Shown here one piece after another: positions 53,395-62,600 of a DNA stretch of 64,000 nt. The DNA lies in NCBI RefSeq assembly GCF_028527925.1, contig NZ_JAPESW010000012.1, positions 35,774 to 99,773 on the forward strand. The letters are read 5' to 3'. How positions within the stretch are numbered: position 1 is the stretch's first letter; the number at the start of each line of letters is the position of its first letter. The translations under genes and the position numbers were made by a program. Below the pieces are notes generated by a model. That model did no database searches, was not told the DNA's origin, and saw only the letters and a program-made list of their open reading frames with translations. This stretch comes from Cellulomonas fimi (lineage in GTDB: Bacteria > Actinomycetota > Actinomycetes > Actinomycetales > Cellulomonadaceae).

Positions 53395-56186
53395 GTGGTC
53401 TCCTTCGCCTCGTCGGCGGCAGTGGTGTCACCCGGGGTGCCGAACCGGGTTCCGGGCGGGTCGTCGTCGGCGCGCTGGACGGACGCGATGCGGTGCACCG
53501 CGACGGTCAGCTCCGCCTCGCGCGCGGGGTCGACGGCCCGGAGCCGTCCACCCTCGACGTGCACGGGTCGCAGCAGCCGCCGCTCGGGCACGCCCTGCGG
53601 CCCGACGAGCTCGACCCACACGGTCGAGCGCTCCGCGGCCGCCTCGCGCAGCAGCACCAACGCCGCGGCCGGGTCGGCTGTTCCCTCGCCGCCCACGCTA
53701 CCGACGCTGCCGACAGCGCCGACGCCGGCCGCGCCGGCCGCGCCGCCGCCCGTCCGCGCGAGCGCACCCCTGACGCCCGCTCCGGCACGTCCCGCGCCCG
53801 TCACGTCACCTCCCCCGCCCGGCTCGCCGGCACCGCTGTCGGCGCGCCCCGCGCCACGGGCCCGCACGGCGGCCGCGCGTCGTGCGTACGACGCCCCGGT
53901 CTCCACATCCGTCGTCCCCGGCCGGGCGCCGGGCGTGCCGGGTGTGCGGGGACCGTCGCCGTCACCCGGTCCGACGGCCGGACCGGGGGCTGCCCGCAGG
54001 GACGCGGCGGGCGGGGCCGTCGGGTCACCGCCCGGGTGCGGGAGGTCGCGCGTGCGGGCGACGCGGTCCGTGACCTGCTCGGCGTCCGCGCGCCGCAGCT
54101 CGGGCACGAGCGCGGCGAGGCGGGCGTCGGGGAGCGGCTCGCGGAACGCGGTGGGGCCGGTCGGCGCGACGGCGGCGCTCGCACGGCGGCGCGCGGCCGC
54201 GGCACCGCGACGGCCCACGCGTCGGACGACGGGCTCGAGGTGCAGGACCTGGCCGTCGGGCCCCTCGGTCACGGGCGCGAGCCCGCGCTCGCGGAGCACG
54301 TCGACGAGCTCGCGCGTGCTCGCCTGCGCGACGAGCACGGTCGGGGCGAGCGCGACGAGGCCCAGGTCGGCGAGGCGGGGGTCGTCGACGAGGCCCGCGA
54401 GGAGCGTGGGGTCGTCGGCGCGCACGTAGCTCGACGCCGTGCCGGCCCGCAGGCGGCCGTGGCGACGGGCGGCGTCGCGGACGAGGTACTCGAGCGGCTG
54501 CGGCACGACCCCCCGCGCGTGCGCCGCGAGGTCGGCGAGGACCTGGTCGGCCGTCGCGCCCGCGTCGAGGGCCGCACGGACGGTCGTCGGCGTGAACCGC
54601 ACCGTGAGCGCGCCGCCGCGGGACTCGACGTGCGACGTGGCGTCGAGCAGGGCCTCGAGCGCCGCGCTCGGCCGGCCCGGGACGATGCCGGTGAGGTCGC
54701 CCTGGAGCAGCACCTCGTCGACGGCCGGGGGCAGCGCGGCGGCGAACGCGTCGGCGGCCGTGCGGTCGTCGTCCGCGGACGCGAGGAGCGCGCGTCCCGC
54801 GGGGGAGAGGGCACCCGCGCCGAGGACGCCGAGCCGTCCCGCCTCGACCAGCACGGCGGTCACGGCGGGCTCGGGCGGCACGGCCCGGGGGGCGCGCCAG
54901 CGCAGGACGTCGAGCACCTGGTGCGCGGTGAGCGCCACGCCGTCCGCGTCCGCGAGGACGCCGAGCACGGAGCGGCGCAGGCGGGGCGCCCACGTCCGGT
55001 GCAGCTCGGGGTCGAGCGCGGCACGCACGGCTCCACGCTCGTCACGGCTGCCCACGAGCCACGGCGTGCGCGGCGTGGCGAGCCAGGTCCGCGCGAGCAC
55101 CGCCCAGCGGGCGGGGACGTCGAGCGCGGTCCAGTCGTCGAGGTCGAGCGTCGGGAGGAACGACGGCGACTCCTCGCCGTCGTCGGCGACGAGACCTGCC
55201 GCGCCCGCGAGCTCGACGACGAACGCGGCCTCCGCCTCGTCGATGTCGAGCGTCGTCGCGACCCGCCGCAGCTCGCGCACGCCCAGCCCGCCCGACCGCA
55301 GCACGGGCGCGGGCGCGCGCTCCCACAGATGGGCGAGGCGTGCGACGAGCCGCACGACGTGCTCGCCGGCCGCGACCGACTCGGCCGTGACCAGCGCGGG
55401 GGACCGGTGCGGGGCGTCCGTCGGGACCGTCGGCGGCAGGGCGGGTGCGCGGTGGGTCCGCCCGTCGCGCAGCGCGAGCGCGACCCGGCGCGGGAGGACG
55501 ACGTGGCGACTGTCGCCGTGCACGAGGAGCCCGCGTCGCAGCAGCCACTGCACGGCTCCCGCGGTCGCGGTCGCGTTGCTCGGTGCGAGCCCCACGGGCG
55601 GTCCCCACAGCAGCGCGTCGACGACCTGCCGCGCGCCCGCCGGGGCGTCCTGCAGGAGCGCGCGCACCTCGGCCGGGTCCTCGGGTCCGTGGGTGTCCGC
55701 GTGCGCGTCGGCGCGGTGGTGCTCCACGGGCGCGAGCCCCGCGGGGTACGGGCCGAGCAGCTCCGCGAGCCCGGGAGCCGCGTGCAGCGGCACGTCGTCA
55801 CGCGAGGTCGACCGCCTCCGGGCGGTGCGGGCACCGGCGTCGGGGCCCTCCGGCAGGTCCGGGTGGACCAGCGCCCGTGCCTGCGCGTCGGCGAGCGCGG
55901 CGTCGACCAGCCGTGCCCCCGCAGCGTCGTCGCCGGCCACCGCGGCACGGACCGACGCGGCCGTGACGGGGCGCTCGGCGCCCAGGGCGACGACGGCCTC
56001 GACGACCTGCAGGACGCCCGCGTCGACGGCGGCGAGGGCCCGTTCGAGGCTCGCGCGGCTCGTCGCCCGTGCGGCGAGCGACGACAGCGTCGAGGGGGAC
56101 GGCGAGGCCAGGTCCGGGCGCAGGCGCAGCAGGGTGACGAGGTCGTCGTCCCCGCACGCGCGCAGGTACCCGGTGAACGTGGCCAT
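53391..56186 (-). CDS. helicase-associated protein (Rv0862c-like partner of XPB)
   Basis: A 931-residue protein of the actinobacterial helicase-C-domain-containing/Rv0862c type always found beside XPB. The first 730 residues are mostly helical with winged-helix-like stretches (for example ARLVDAALADAQARALVHPD, GLGVRELRRVATTLDIDEAEAAFVVELAG). An XPB/Ssl2 N-terminal-like region (VDEVLLQGDLTGIVPGRPSAAL, LEALLDATSHVESRGGALTVRF) follows. A Pro/Gly/Ala-rich linker (about 730-840) leads to a WYL-like C-terminal strand set (VWVELVGPQGVPERRLLRPVHVEGG, ELTVAVHRIASVQ). ATG 56186 lies 7 nt after TATCGT. No enzymatic motifs are seen. Confidence 0.88.
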   Translation of the reverse strand: MATFTGYLRACGDDDLVTLLRLRPDLASPSPSTLSSLAARATSRASLERALAAVDAGVLQVVEAVVALGAERPVTAASVRAAVAGDDAAGARLVDAALADAQARALVHPDLPEGPDAGARTARRRSTSRDDVPLHAAPGLAELLGPYPAGLAPVEHHRADAHADTHGPEDPAEVRALLQDAPAGARQVVDALLWGPPVGLAPSNATATAGAVQWLLRRGLLVHGDSRHVVLPRRVALALRDGRTHRAPALPPTVPTDAPHRSPALVTAESVAAGEHVVRLVARLAHLWERAPAPVLRSGGLGVRELRRVATTLDIDEAEAAFVVELAGAAGLVADDGEESPSFLPTLDLDDWTALDVPARWAVLARTWLATPRTPWLVGSRDERGAVRAALDPELHRTWAPRLRRSVLGVLADADGVALTAHQVLDVLRWRAPRAVPPEPAVTAVLVEAGRLGVLGAGALSPAGRALLASADDDRTAADAFAAALPPAVDEVLLQGDLTGIVPGRPSAALEALLDATSHVESRGGALTVRFTPTTVRAALDAGATADQVLADLAAHARGVVPQPLEYLVRDAARRHGRLRAGTASSYVRADDPTLLAGLVDDPRLADLGLVALAPTVLVAQASTRELVDVLRERGLAPVTEGPDGQVLHLEPVVRRVGRRGAAAARRRASAAVAPTGPTAFREPLPDARLAALVPELRRADAEQVTDRVARTRDLPHPGGDPTAPPAASLRAAPGPAVGPGDGDGPRTPGTPGARPGTTDVETGASYARRAAAVRARGAGRADSGAGEPGGGGDVTGAGRAGAGVRGALARTGGGAAGAAGVGAVGSVGSVGGEGTADPAAALVLLREAAAERSTVWVELVGPQGVPERRLLRPVHVEGGRLRAVDPAREAELTVAVHRIASVQRADDDPPGTRFGTPGDTTAADEAKETT

Positions 56187-56372
56187 CCGTCCCACGATAC
56201 GTTCCCGCCCTCGCGGCCGGTGGGGGCCGACGTCACGCTCCACCGCACGGCCGAGCGTCACGAGGGGGCCGGGGGCGTCGTCTGCCGGGTCCGGCGCCGC
56301 GCCGACGTGCCTCGGCGCGTCGAGGCGTCGATGTCCCGAGAGCGTCGCGGCGGCGTCGGACGGGGCGGCGGG

Positions 56373-56378
56373 CTAGCG
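56373..56378 (+). promoter_or_regulatory. -10 element before the M20 gene
   Basis: TAGCGT lies about 40 nt before the GTG at 56416, with CGGAGG between as the ribosome site. Confidence 0.4.
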
Positions 56379-56415
56379 TGCGAGACGTCCACCCGCCCTC
56401 GTCCGGAGGTCAGCC

Positions 56416-57660
56416 GTGACCGCATCCCTCGACCCCACCACGGGCCACGTCGGCGACGACGCGCTCGCGGCGCTGCTCGCCGACGCCCGCGCGCAGCGCG
56501 ACGACGTGGTCGCGCTCCGGCACGCGCTGCACCGCTCGCCCGAGATCGGGCTGTCGCTGCCGGCGACGCAGCGCCTCGTGCTCGACGCGCTCGACGGCCT
56601 GGACCTCGAGGTCACGACGGGCACGGGCCTGTCGTCGGTGGTCGCGGTGCTGCGCGGCGCCCGCCCGGGCCCCGCGATCCTGCTGCGCGGCGACATGGAC
56701 GCGCTGCCCGTCGCGGAGGAGTCCGGCGAGCCGTTCGCGTCGGAGAACCCCGGCGTGATGCACGCGTGCGGCCACGACCTGCACACCGCGGGGCTCGTGG
56801 GTGCCGCGCGCCTGCTCGCGTCCCTGCGCGACCGGCTCGCGGGTTCGGTCGTGCTCATGTTCCAGCCGGGGGAGGAGGGTGACCACGGCGCGCGGCTCAT
56901 GATCGAGGAGGGCGTGCTCGACGCGGCGGGCGACCGCGTCGTCGCCGCGTACGCGCTGCACGTCATGTCGTCGCTGCTGCCGACGGGCGTCGTCATGTCG
57001 CGCCCCGGCACGATCCTCGCGGCGGCGGACACCGTGCACGTCACGGTCCACGGACGAGGCGGGCACGGGTCGATGCCGCACCTCGCGGCCGACCCCGTCC
57101 CCGTCGCGGCCGAGATCGTCCTCGCGCTGCAGGCGATGGTCACGCGGCAGTTCGACGTGTTCGACCCGGTCGTCGTCACGGTCGGCCACATTCTCGGCGG
57201 GACGACGGACAACGTGATCGCGCCGACGGCACGGCTCGAGGCGACGATCCGCACGTTCTCGGAGGCCGCGCACGCCGTCGTGCCGGGGCGTCTGGCGCGC
57301 GTGTGCGAGGGCGTCGCCGCGGCGCACGGGCTGACCGTCAGCGTCGACTACCAGCGCGGATACCCGGTCACGGTGAACTCGCCCGACGAGGTGGAGCGCG
57401 CGGCCCGTGTCGTCCCTGTGCTGCTCGGGCCAGGCGCGTGGCACGAGGCGGCGCAGCCGCTGCCCGGTGCGGAGGACTTCTCCTACGTGCTCGAGCAGGT
57501 GCCCGGCGTCTTCGTCGCGGTCGGCGCGACGCCCGTGGGCGAGGACCCGACGACCGCCGCGTACAACCACTCCGCGCAGGCCCGGTTCGCCGACGACGCG
57601 CTCGTCACCGGCCCCGCGGTGCTCGCCGCGCTCGCGCTCGACCGGCTCGCGCAGGGCTGA
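56416..57660 (+). CDS. M20-family amidohydrolase (hippurate/IAA-amino-acid hydrolase type)
   Basis: A 414-residue zinc-dependent amidohydrolase of the M20D group. The N-terminal LRHALHRSPEIGLSLPATQRLV, metal-binding HACGHDLHTAGL, catalytic FQPGEEGDHGARLMIEEG, YALHVMSSLLPTG and the dimerisation-domain motif GRGGHGSMPH are all present; PGAEDFSYVLEQVPG is the C-terminal His/Glu ligand region. It cleaves N-acyl amino acids by family. GTG 56416 has CGGAGG 7 nt before it. It stands alone between the XPB pair and the Csp operon. Confidence 0.92.
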   Translation: MTASLDPTTGHVGDDALAALLADARAQRDDVVALRHALHRSPEIGLSLPATQRLVLDALDGLDLEVTTGTGLSSVVAVLRGARPGPAILLRGDMDALPVAEESGEPFASENPGVMHACGHDLHTAGLVGAARLLASLRDRLAGSVVLMFQPGEEGDHGARLMIEEGVLDAAGDRVVAAYALHVMSSLLPTGVVMSRPGTILAAADTVHVTVHGRGGHGSMPHLAADPVPVAAEIVLALQAMVTRQFDVFDPVVVTVGHILGGTTDNVIAPTARLEATIRTFSEAAHAVVPGRLARVCEGVAAAHGLTVSVDYQRGYPVTVNSPDEVERAARVVPVLLGPGAWHEAAQPLPGAEDFSYVLEQVPGVFVAVGATPVGEDPTTAAYNHSAQARFADDALVTGPAVLAALALDRLAQG

Positions 57661-57786
57661 CCCGGCCGCGAGCACCGCGCGGCCGGGTGGTCGACGACCG
57701 GGAGGCGCACCGCGGCGGCACGGGCCGGTAACCTGGAGGGTCAGGACGTCGAGGGGACGTCGTCACGCAGAAGGACAGGGGTTGCC

Positions 57787-58167
57787 GTGCCCACCGGCAA
57801 GGTCAAGTGGTTCGACACCGAGCGCGGGTTCGGGTTCATCGCCGACGACGACGGCGGCGAGGTGTTCCTGCACGCGTCCGCGCTGCCGGCGGGCGTCACG
57901 CCCAAGCCCGGCACCAAGGTCGACTTCGGCGTCGCCGACGGCCGTCGCGGCCCGCAGGCGCTGTCCGTGAAGATCCTCGACCCGCTGCCGTCCGTCGCGA
58001 AGGCCGCGCGCAAGCCCGCGGACGACATGGCCGTCATCATCGAGGACCTCATCAAGGTGCTCGACCGCGTCGGCAACGACCTGCGCCGCGGCCGCTACCC
58101 CGAGAAGGCCCGCGCCACGCAGTACGCCACGCTGCTGCGCCGCGTCGCCGACGACCTCGAGGCCTGA
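57787..58167 (+). CDS. cspB: cold-shock protein with C-terminal helical extension (CspB-like)
   Basis: A 126-residue protein. The cold-shock domain (1-66) has RNP1 RGFGFI and RNP2 EVFLHASAL. It is followed by a 60-residue helical extension (DDMAVIIEDLIKVLDRVGNDLRRGRYPEKARATQYATLLRRVADDLEA) absent from the CspA at 23136. The long form corresponds to mycobacterial CspB. TAACCT (57729-57734) is a likely -10, giving a leader of about 45-50 nt. The DUF3027 gene begins 2 bp after its stop, so they form an operon. Confidence 0.93.
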   Translation: MPTGKVKWFDTERGFGFIADDDGGEVFLHASALPAGVTPKPGTKVDFGVADGRRGPQALSVKILDPLPSVAKAARKPADDMAVIIEDLIKVLDRVGNDLRRGRYPEKARATQYATLLRRVADDLEA

Positions 58168-58169
58168 GC

Positions 58170-59303
58170 ATGGCCGTCGCCACGAAGGACGCCGTCCTCG
58201 GCAACGCCGTCGACCTGGCCCGCGAGGTCGCGATCGGCATCGCCGAGGACCCCGCGGACGTCGGCGAGCACCTCGGTCACGTCGTCGAGGGCGAGCGGCT
58301 GGTCTCGCACCGCTTCGCGTGCCTCGCCAAGGGGTACCGCGGCTGGGAGTGGACCGTCACCGTCGCGCGCGTCCCCCGCGGCCGCACGCCCACGGTCTGC
58401 GAGGCCGAGCTGCTGCCCGGCGACGACGCGATCCTCGCCGCCACCTGGGTCCCGTGGTCCGAGCGCCTGCGCCCGGGCGACATCGGCCCCGGCGACGTGC
58501 TGCCCTTCCGCCCCGACGACCCGCGTCTCGAGCCCGGCTGGACCCCCACGGGCGACGACGAGCTCGACTCCGTCGCGATCGACGAGCTCGCCCTGGCCCG
58601 CGTGCGCGTCCTGTCCCCGCAGGGTCGCGACGAGGCCGCCGAGCGCTGGTACCGCGGCTCGCACGGCCCGACGACCGCCGGGGCCCTCGCGGCGTCCGCG
58701 GCGTGCGCGTCGTGCGGGTTCCTCGTGCCGCTGCAGGGGTCGCTCGGCACCGTGTTCGGGGTCTGCGCGAACGCGTGGTCGCCCGACGACGGCAAGGTCG
58801 TGAGCCTCGACCACGGCTGCGGTGCGCACTCCGAGACCGACGCCGAGGCGCCGCCGAGCGACTGGCCCGCGCCTGACCCCCTGATCGACGAGATGCGCGT
58901 CGAGGTCGTGCCGCACGCGCCGGCTGCCCCGCCGGTCGCCGCCGCGGACGAGAGCGTCGTCGCGGAGCCTGCCTCGGTCGAGGTGGTCGTCGTGGAGGTC
59001 GACGCGGACGAGGCCGTCGCCGTGGACGCCGCTGCGGCGGAGGCGGTCGCCACGGAGGCTGCCGCCGACGAGCCCGCTGCCGACGAGCCCGCTGTCGACG
59101 AGCCCGCTGTCGACGAGCCGGCTGCCGACGAGCACGCCGCCGAGAGGGCTGACGCGGGCGAGCGCGCGACCGCCGACGAGGTCGTCGTGGAGCCCGCGGT
59201 CGCCGCGGAGATCGTGGAGGAGGCGCTCCTGGAGGAGCCCGACGCGCAGGACGCCCCGGCCGACGCGCCGGCGGCCGAGACCGGGACCGACCCGGAGCAG
59301 TGA
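58170..59303 (+). CDS. DUF3027 protein with possible zinc ribbon
   Basis: A 377-residue protein. The conserved DUF3027 core is about residues 1-245 (NAVDLAREVAIGIAEDPADVGEHLGH, HRFACLAKGYRGWEWTVTVARVPR, WVPWSERLRPGDIGPGDVLP, LSPQGRDEAAERWYRGSHGP). The Cys set CASCGF ... FGVCANAWSPDDGKVVSLDHGCGAH (residues about 177-225) looks like a zinc-binding site. The remaining 130 residues are acidic and repetitive (five ADEPA-like units), probably disordered. The last bases overlap the next start (GTGA). The function is unknown; the constant company of Csp suggests RNA- or nucleic-acid-related work, which is inference. Confidence 0.88.
   Translation: MAVATKDAVLGNAVDLAREVAIGIAEDPADVGEHLGHVVEGERLVSHRFACLAKGYRGWEWTVTVARVPRGRTPTVCEAELLPGDDAILAATWVPWSERLRPGDIGPGDVLPFRPDDPRLEPGWTPTGDDELDSVAIDELALARVRVLSPQGRDEAAERWYRGSHGPTTAGALAASAACASCGFLVPLQGSLGTVFGVCANAWSPDDGKVVSLDHGCGAHSETDAEAPPSDWPAPDPLIDEMRVEVVPHAPAAPPVAAADESVVAEPASVEVVVVEVDADEAVAVDAAAAEAVATEAAADEPAADEPAVDEPAVDEPAADEHAAERADAGERATADEVVVEPAVAAEIVEEALLEEPDAQDAPADAPAAETGTDPEQ
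59064..59138 (+). repeat. five 15-bp in-frame repeats in the DUF3027 tail
   Basis: GCCGACGAGCCCGCT and close variants occur five times from 59064 and encode A/V-D-E-P-A units in the acidic tail. Confidence 0.85.
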
Positions 59304-62300
59304 CGCTCGACGCCCTCGGCACCGCGGCCCTGCGCGCCGCCGTGCTGGGGGCGTGGCGCGCGTCCCCGGCACGCCTGCGGGAGGACGCGAACACCGAGGA
59401 GGACCACGCGCGCGGCTACTACCGCGACCGCGTCGTGGTCGAGCTCGCGCAGAACGCCGCCGACGCGGCCACCCGTGCGGGCGTCGAGGGGCGGCTGCTG
59501 CTGCGGCTGGCGCGCGCGGACGACGGCACGCTCGTGCTGGTCGCGGCCAACACCGGTGCGCCGCTCGACGAGGCGGGGGTCGCGTCGCTCGCGTCGATGC
59601 GCGCGTCGTCGAAGCGCCCCGACGGCGGCACGGCACCCGAGCGCCGGGTGGTCGGACGGTTCGGGGTGGGCTTCGCCGCCGTGCGCGCGGTGTCCGACGA
59701 GGTGTCGGTCGTGTCGACGACGGGCGGCGTGCGGTTCAGCCTGCGCGACACCGTCGGGCTGCTCGCGGACGCGGCCGCGCAGGTCCCGGCGCTCGCGGAC
59801 GAGGTGCGGCGCCGGGACGGCTCGCTGCCCGCGCTGCGGCTGCCGTTCCCGGCCGACGGCGCACCGCCCGCGGGCTACGACACGGCGGTCGTGCTCGAGC
59901 TGCGCGACGAGGTCGCCGCCGACGAGGTGCGCGGTCTGCTGCGCGCGGTCGACGACGCGCTGCTGCTCGCGCTGCCGGCGCTGGTCGAGGTGGTCGTCGA
60001 GGACCTGACGTCCGACGAGCCGCCCCGGCGCGTGGCGGACGTGGGGCGACGGTGGCTCGTGGCGTCCGCGGAGGGCGAGCTGCCGCTCGCGCTGCTCGCC
60101 GACCGGCCGGTCGAGGAGCGGGCCGCGCGCGACTGGCGCGTGACGTGGGCGCTGCCGCGGTCGGGCGCGCACGCGGGAACCCGCGTGATGCACGCGCCGA
60201 CGCCGACCGACGAGCCGTCGACGCTGCCCGCGCTGCTGGTCGCGACCATGCCGCTCGACCCGACCCGTCGCCGCGTCGCCGCGGGGCCGCTCACGGACGC
60301 GATGCTGGACCGTGCGGCGCAGGTGTACGGGACGCTCGCGCAGCGCGTCGCGGCGGACGGCGGGGACGCGCTCGCGCTGGTCCCGACGGGCCTCGCGGAC
60401 GGCGCGCTCGACGGCGACCTGCGGGCGCGGGTCGTCGAGCGGCTGGCCCGCACGCCCCTGCTGCGGCGCGCGGGCACCGACGCCGGCACCGACGGCGGAG
60501 CGGACGACGGGACGGGTCTGGTCGCGCCGCGCGACGCGGTCGCGGTGCAGGGCGAGGCCGGACGTGGCGAGGCGGTCGCGGCCCTGGGCGCGCGGGTCGC
60601 GGGGCTGGTCGAGCTGCCCCCGGGGCGTGAGGCGCAGGCGCGCACGCTCGGCGTCGACGTGAGGTCGCTCGCCGATGTCGTCGAGGACCTGCCCGCGGTG
60701 GCGGACGCGTCGTGGCCCGACCTCTACGCCGCGCTCGAGGGGCTCGCGGACGACTCGCGCACGCGGGAGGCGCTCGGTGCGCTGCCGGTGCCGCTCGCGG
60801 ACGGGCGGGTGGTGCGCGGCGCGCGCGGCACGCTGATGCTCGACGGCGGGCTCGCGGACCGGCTCGGTGCGGATGCGCTCGACGTGCTGGGCCGGTGGGG
60901 GCTGCGCATCGTCGACCCGGCCGCGGAGCACCCGCTGCTCCAGCGGCTGGGGGCGTTCGAGGCCGACGCGGAGGCGCTGCTGACCCAGCCCGCGGTCCGG
61001 TCGGCGGTCCTGGCGGCCGCGGACGACGACGACCTCGACGCGGCGTCGGAGGTCACGGACGCGGTCCTGACGGTCGTCGCCGCGACCCTGCCCGGCGCGC
61101 CGCCGCCCGAGGTCCGCCCGTGGCTCGGGCTGCTCACGCTCACGGCCGCCGACGGCGAGCCGACCCCGGCCGACGGGCTCGTGCTGCCCGGCGGTCCGGC
61201 TGCGGCGCTGCTCGACGACCGTGTGCTGGCGCCGGTGTCGGTCGGCGACGTCGACCGGTGGGGTGCGGACGTGCTGGAGGCGGCGGGGGTGCGCGCCGAC
61301 CTGGTGGTCGTCCGGGTGGACCACGTCGTCGCGGACGCGGCGTCCCTCGGCGACGACCCGTCGGACCCCTGGGTGCTCGCGGCGCAGTCGCTCGACGGCT
61401 GGGAGGAGTACCTCGACCTCCTCGCGGAGCGGCTCGGTCCGGGCGCGTACGTCGGCGAGGCGGTCGCGGTCGCGGACCTCGACGCGGTGGCGGACGGCGC
61501 GTGGCCCGCGGTGCTCGCGCGGCTCGCGGGCGAGCCGGCGCTGCGGCGGGCGCTCGTGGAGCGCGTGCGCGGCGAGCACGGCGCGACGGCGCCGTCGTAC
61601 ACGGCGTGGTGGCTGCGGACGCACGCAGGTCTGGCACCCCGAGGGCCCTTCGCAGCGGGCGGCGCGGGCGACGGGGGCGGTGCCGGTGTCGCGAGCGGCG
61701 TAGGCGGTGCGGGTCACGGAGGCAGTGCCGGCGTCGACCCGGTGGTCGCCGCGCTGCTGCCCGCCACGCCCGACGTGCTCGCGGCGTGCGACGTCGGGGT
61801 GCAGCGCGCGCTCGGCGGCGTCGCGACGCTCGACGAGGTGGACGAGGCGGCCTGGACGGCGCTGCTGGACGCATGGGCGGTCGGGGCGGCGGTGGACCCG
61901 GGGGTCGCGTCGGCCGTGTGGCGCGCCGCGAGGCCGGACGCGGCGCCGCAGCGGGTCCCGGCGCTCGTCGGCGTCGGACGGGTCGCGGTCGTGCGCGCCG
62001 AGGACGCGGCGGTCGCGGACCGGCCGATGTGGTGGCAGCGCACGGACGTCGCCGCGGTCGTCCCCGGCTCGGCGCGGACCGCGGAGCTGCTCGACCTGCC
62101 GATGGTCGACGAGCTCGCGGCGGGCGAGGTCGGGCCCGGCGGTGAGGTCGCCGACGTCCCCGCCGAGGCGCGCGCGCTGCTGCCGGACGCGCCGGCGACG
62201 TGGGTCGAGCACGACGACCTGACGGTCGACGGCGCGCCGGTCGACTGGTGGGTCGAGGGTGCAGGGCCGGACGCGGTGGTGCACGCGGTGCACGTCGCGG

Positions 62301-62428
62301 GGCTCGCGGCGGGGCTCGCGCAGGCGGCGGGGCGGTGGGCCGCGCGGTTCGCGGTCGAGACGGTGCTCGTCGACCCGACGCGCGGGCGCGAGGTCGCGCT
62401 CGACGCGGCCTGGGACGTCACGGACTGA
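59300..62428 (+). CDS. sacsin-like GHKL ATPase-domain protein
   Basis: A 1042-residue protein. The N-terminal 200 or so residues form a Bergerat (Hsp90/sacsin-like) ATP-binding fold: RDRVVVELAQNAADAA with E48 and N52 (N-box), LVAANTGAPLDEAGVASLA (G1-like), and VGRFGVGFAAVRAVSD (G2 lid). The rest is Ala/Asp/Val-rich and alternates short motifs with no known fold, broken by a Gly-rich insert near residues 780-815. There is no HEPN or nuclease motif I can recognise. GTG 59300 overlaps the DUF3027 stop (GTGA). By family it may be a chaperone-like ATPase; actual substrates are unknown. Confidence 0.87.
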   Translation: MTLDALGTAALRAAVLGAWRASPARLREDANTEEDHARGYYRDRVVVELAQNAADAATRAGVEGRLLLRLARADDGTLVLVAANTGAPLDEAGVASLASMRASSKRPDGGTAPERRVVGRFGVGFAAVRAVSDEVSVVSTTGGVRFSLRDTVGLLADAAAQVPALADEVRRRDGSLPALRLPFPADGAPPAGYDTAVVLELRDEVAADEVRGLLRAVDDALLLALPALVEVVVEDLTSDEPPRRVADVGRRWLVASAEGELPLALLADRPVEERAARDWRVTWALPRSGAHAGTRVMHAPTPTDEPSTLPALLVATMPLDPTRRRVAAGPLTDAMLDRAAQVYGTLAQRVAADGGDALALVPTGLADGALDGDLRARVVERLARTPLLRRAGTDAGTDGGADDGTGLVAPRDAVAVQGEAGRGEAVAALGARVAGLVELPPGREAQARTLGVDVRSLADVVEDLPAVADASWPDLYAALEGLADDSRTREALGALPVPLADGRVVRGARGTLMLDGGLADRLGADALDVLGRWGLRIVDPAAEHPLLQRLGAFEADAEALLTQPAVRSAVLAAADDDDLDAASEVTDAVLTVVAATLPGAPPPEVRPWLGLLTLTAADGEPTPADGLVLPGGPAAALLDDRVLAPVSVGDVDRWGADVLEAAGVRADLVVVRVDHVVADAASLGDDPSDPWVLAAQSLDGWEEYLDLLAERLGPGAYVGEAVAVADLDAVADGAWPAVLARLAGEPALRRALVERVRGEHGATAPSYTAWWLRTHAGLAPRGPFAAGGAGDGGGAGVASGVGGAGHGGSAGVDPVVAALLPATPDVLAACDVGVQRALGGVATLDEVDEAAWTALLDAWAVGAAVDPGVASAVWRAARPDAAPQRVPALVGVGRVAVVRAEDAAVADRPMWWQRTDVAAVVPGSARTAELLDLPMVDELAAGEVGPGGEVADVPAEARALLPDAPATWVEHDDLTVDGAPVDWWVEGAGPDAVVHAVHVAGLAAGLAQAAGRWAARFAVETVLVDPTRGREVALDAAWDVTD

Positions 62429-62468
62429 CCGCGCATACGGACGCGCGTCCCGACCTCGCGCCATCCGA

Positions 62469-62543
62469 TCCCGCACGACCCGACCCCGCACGACCCGACC
62501 CCGCACGACCCGACCCCGCACGACCCGAGCCCGTGCGACCCGA
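62469..62543 (+). repeat. five 15-bp tandem repeats downstream of the sacsin-like gene
   Basis: Units of CCCGCACGACCCGAC and near variants run from 62469 to 62543 in the 172-bp spacer between the convergent ATPase and HDOD genes. No gene is seen there. Confidence 0.88.
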
Positions 62544-62600
62544 CCGGCAGGGGACCGCGCGGAAGCACGGGGCGGGGCCGCGGGCCGGGGGCCCGTCGGG

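Noticed and set aside
58277..62521. 1400-codon open frame on the minus strand across the DUF3027 and sacsin-like genes
   Set aside because: Arg/Pro/His-rich shadow of two genes with clear family motifs on the plus strand; no ribosome site or domain of its own.
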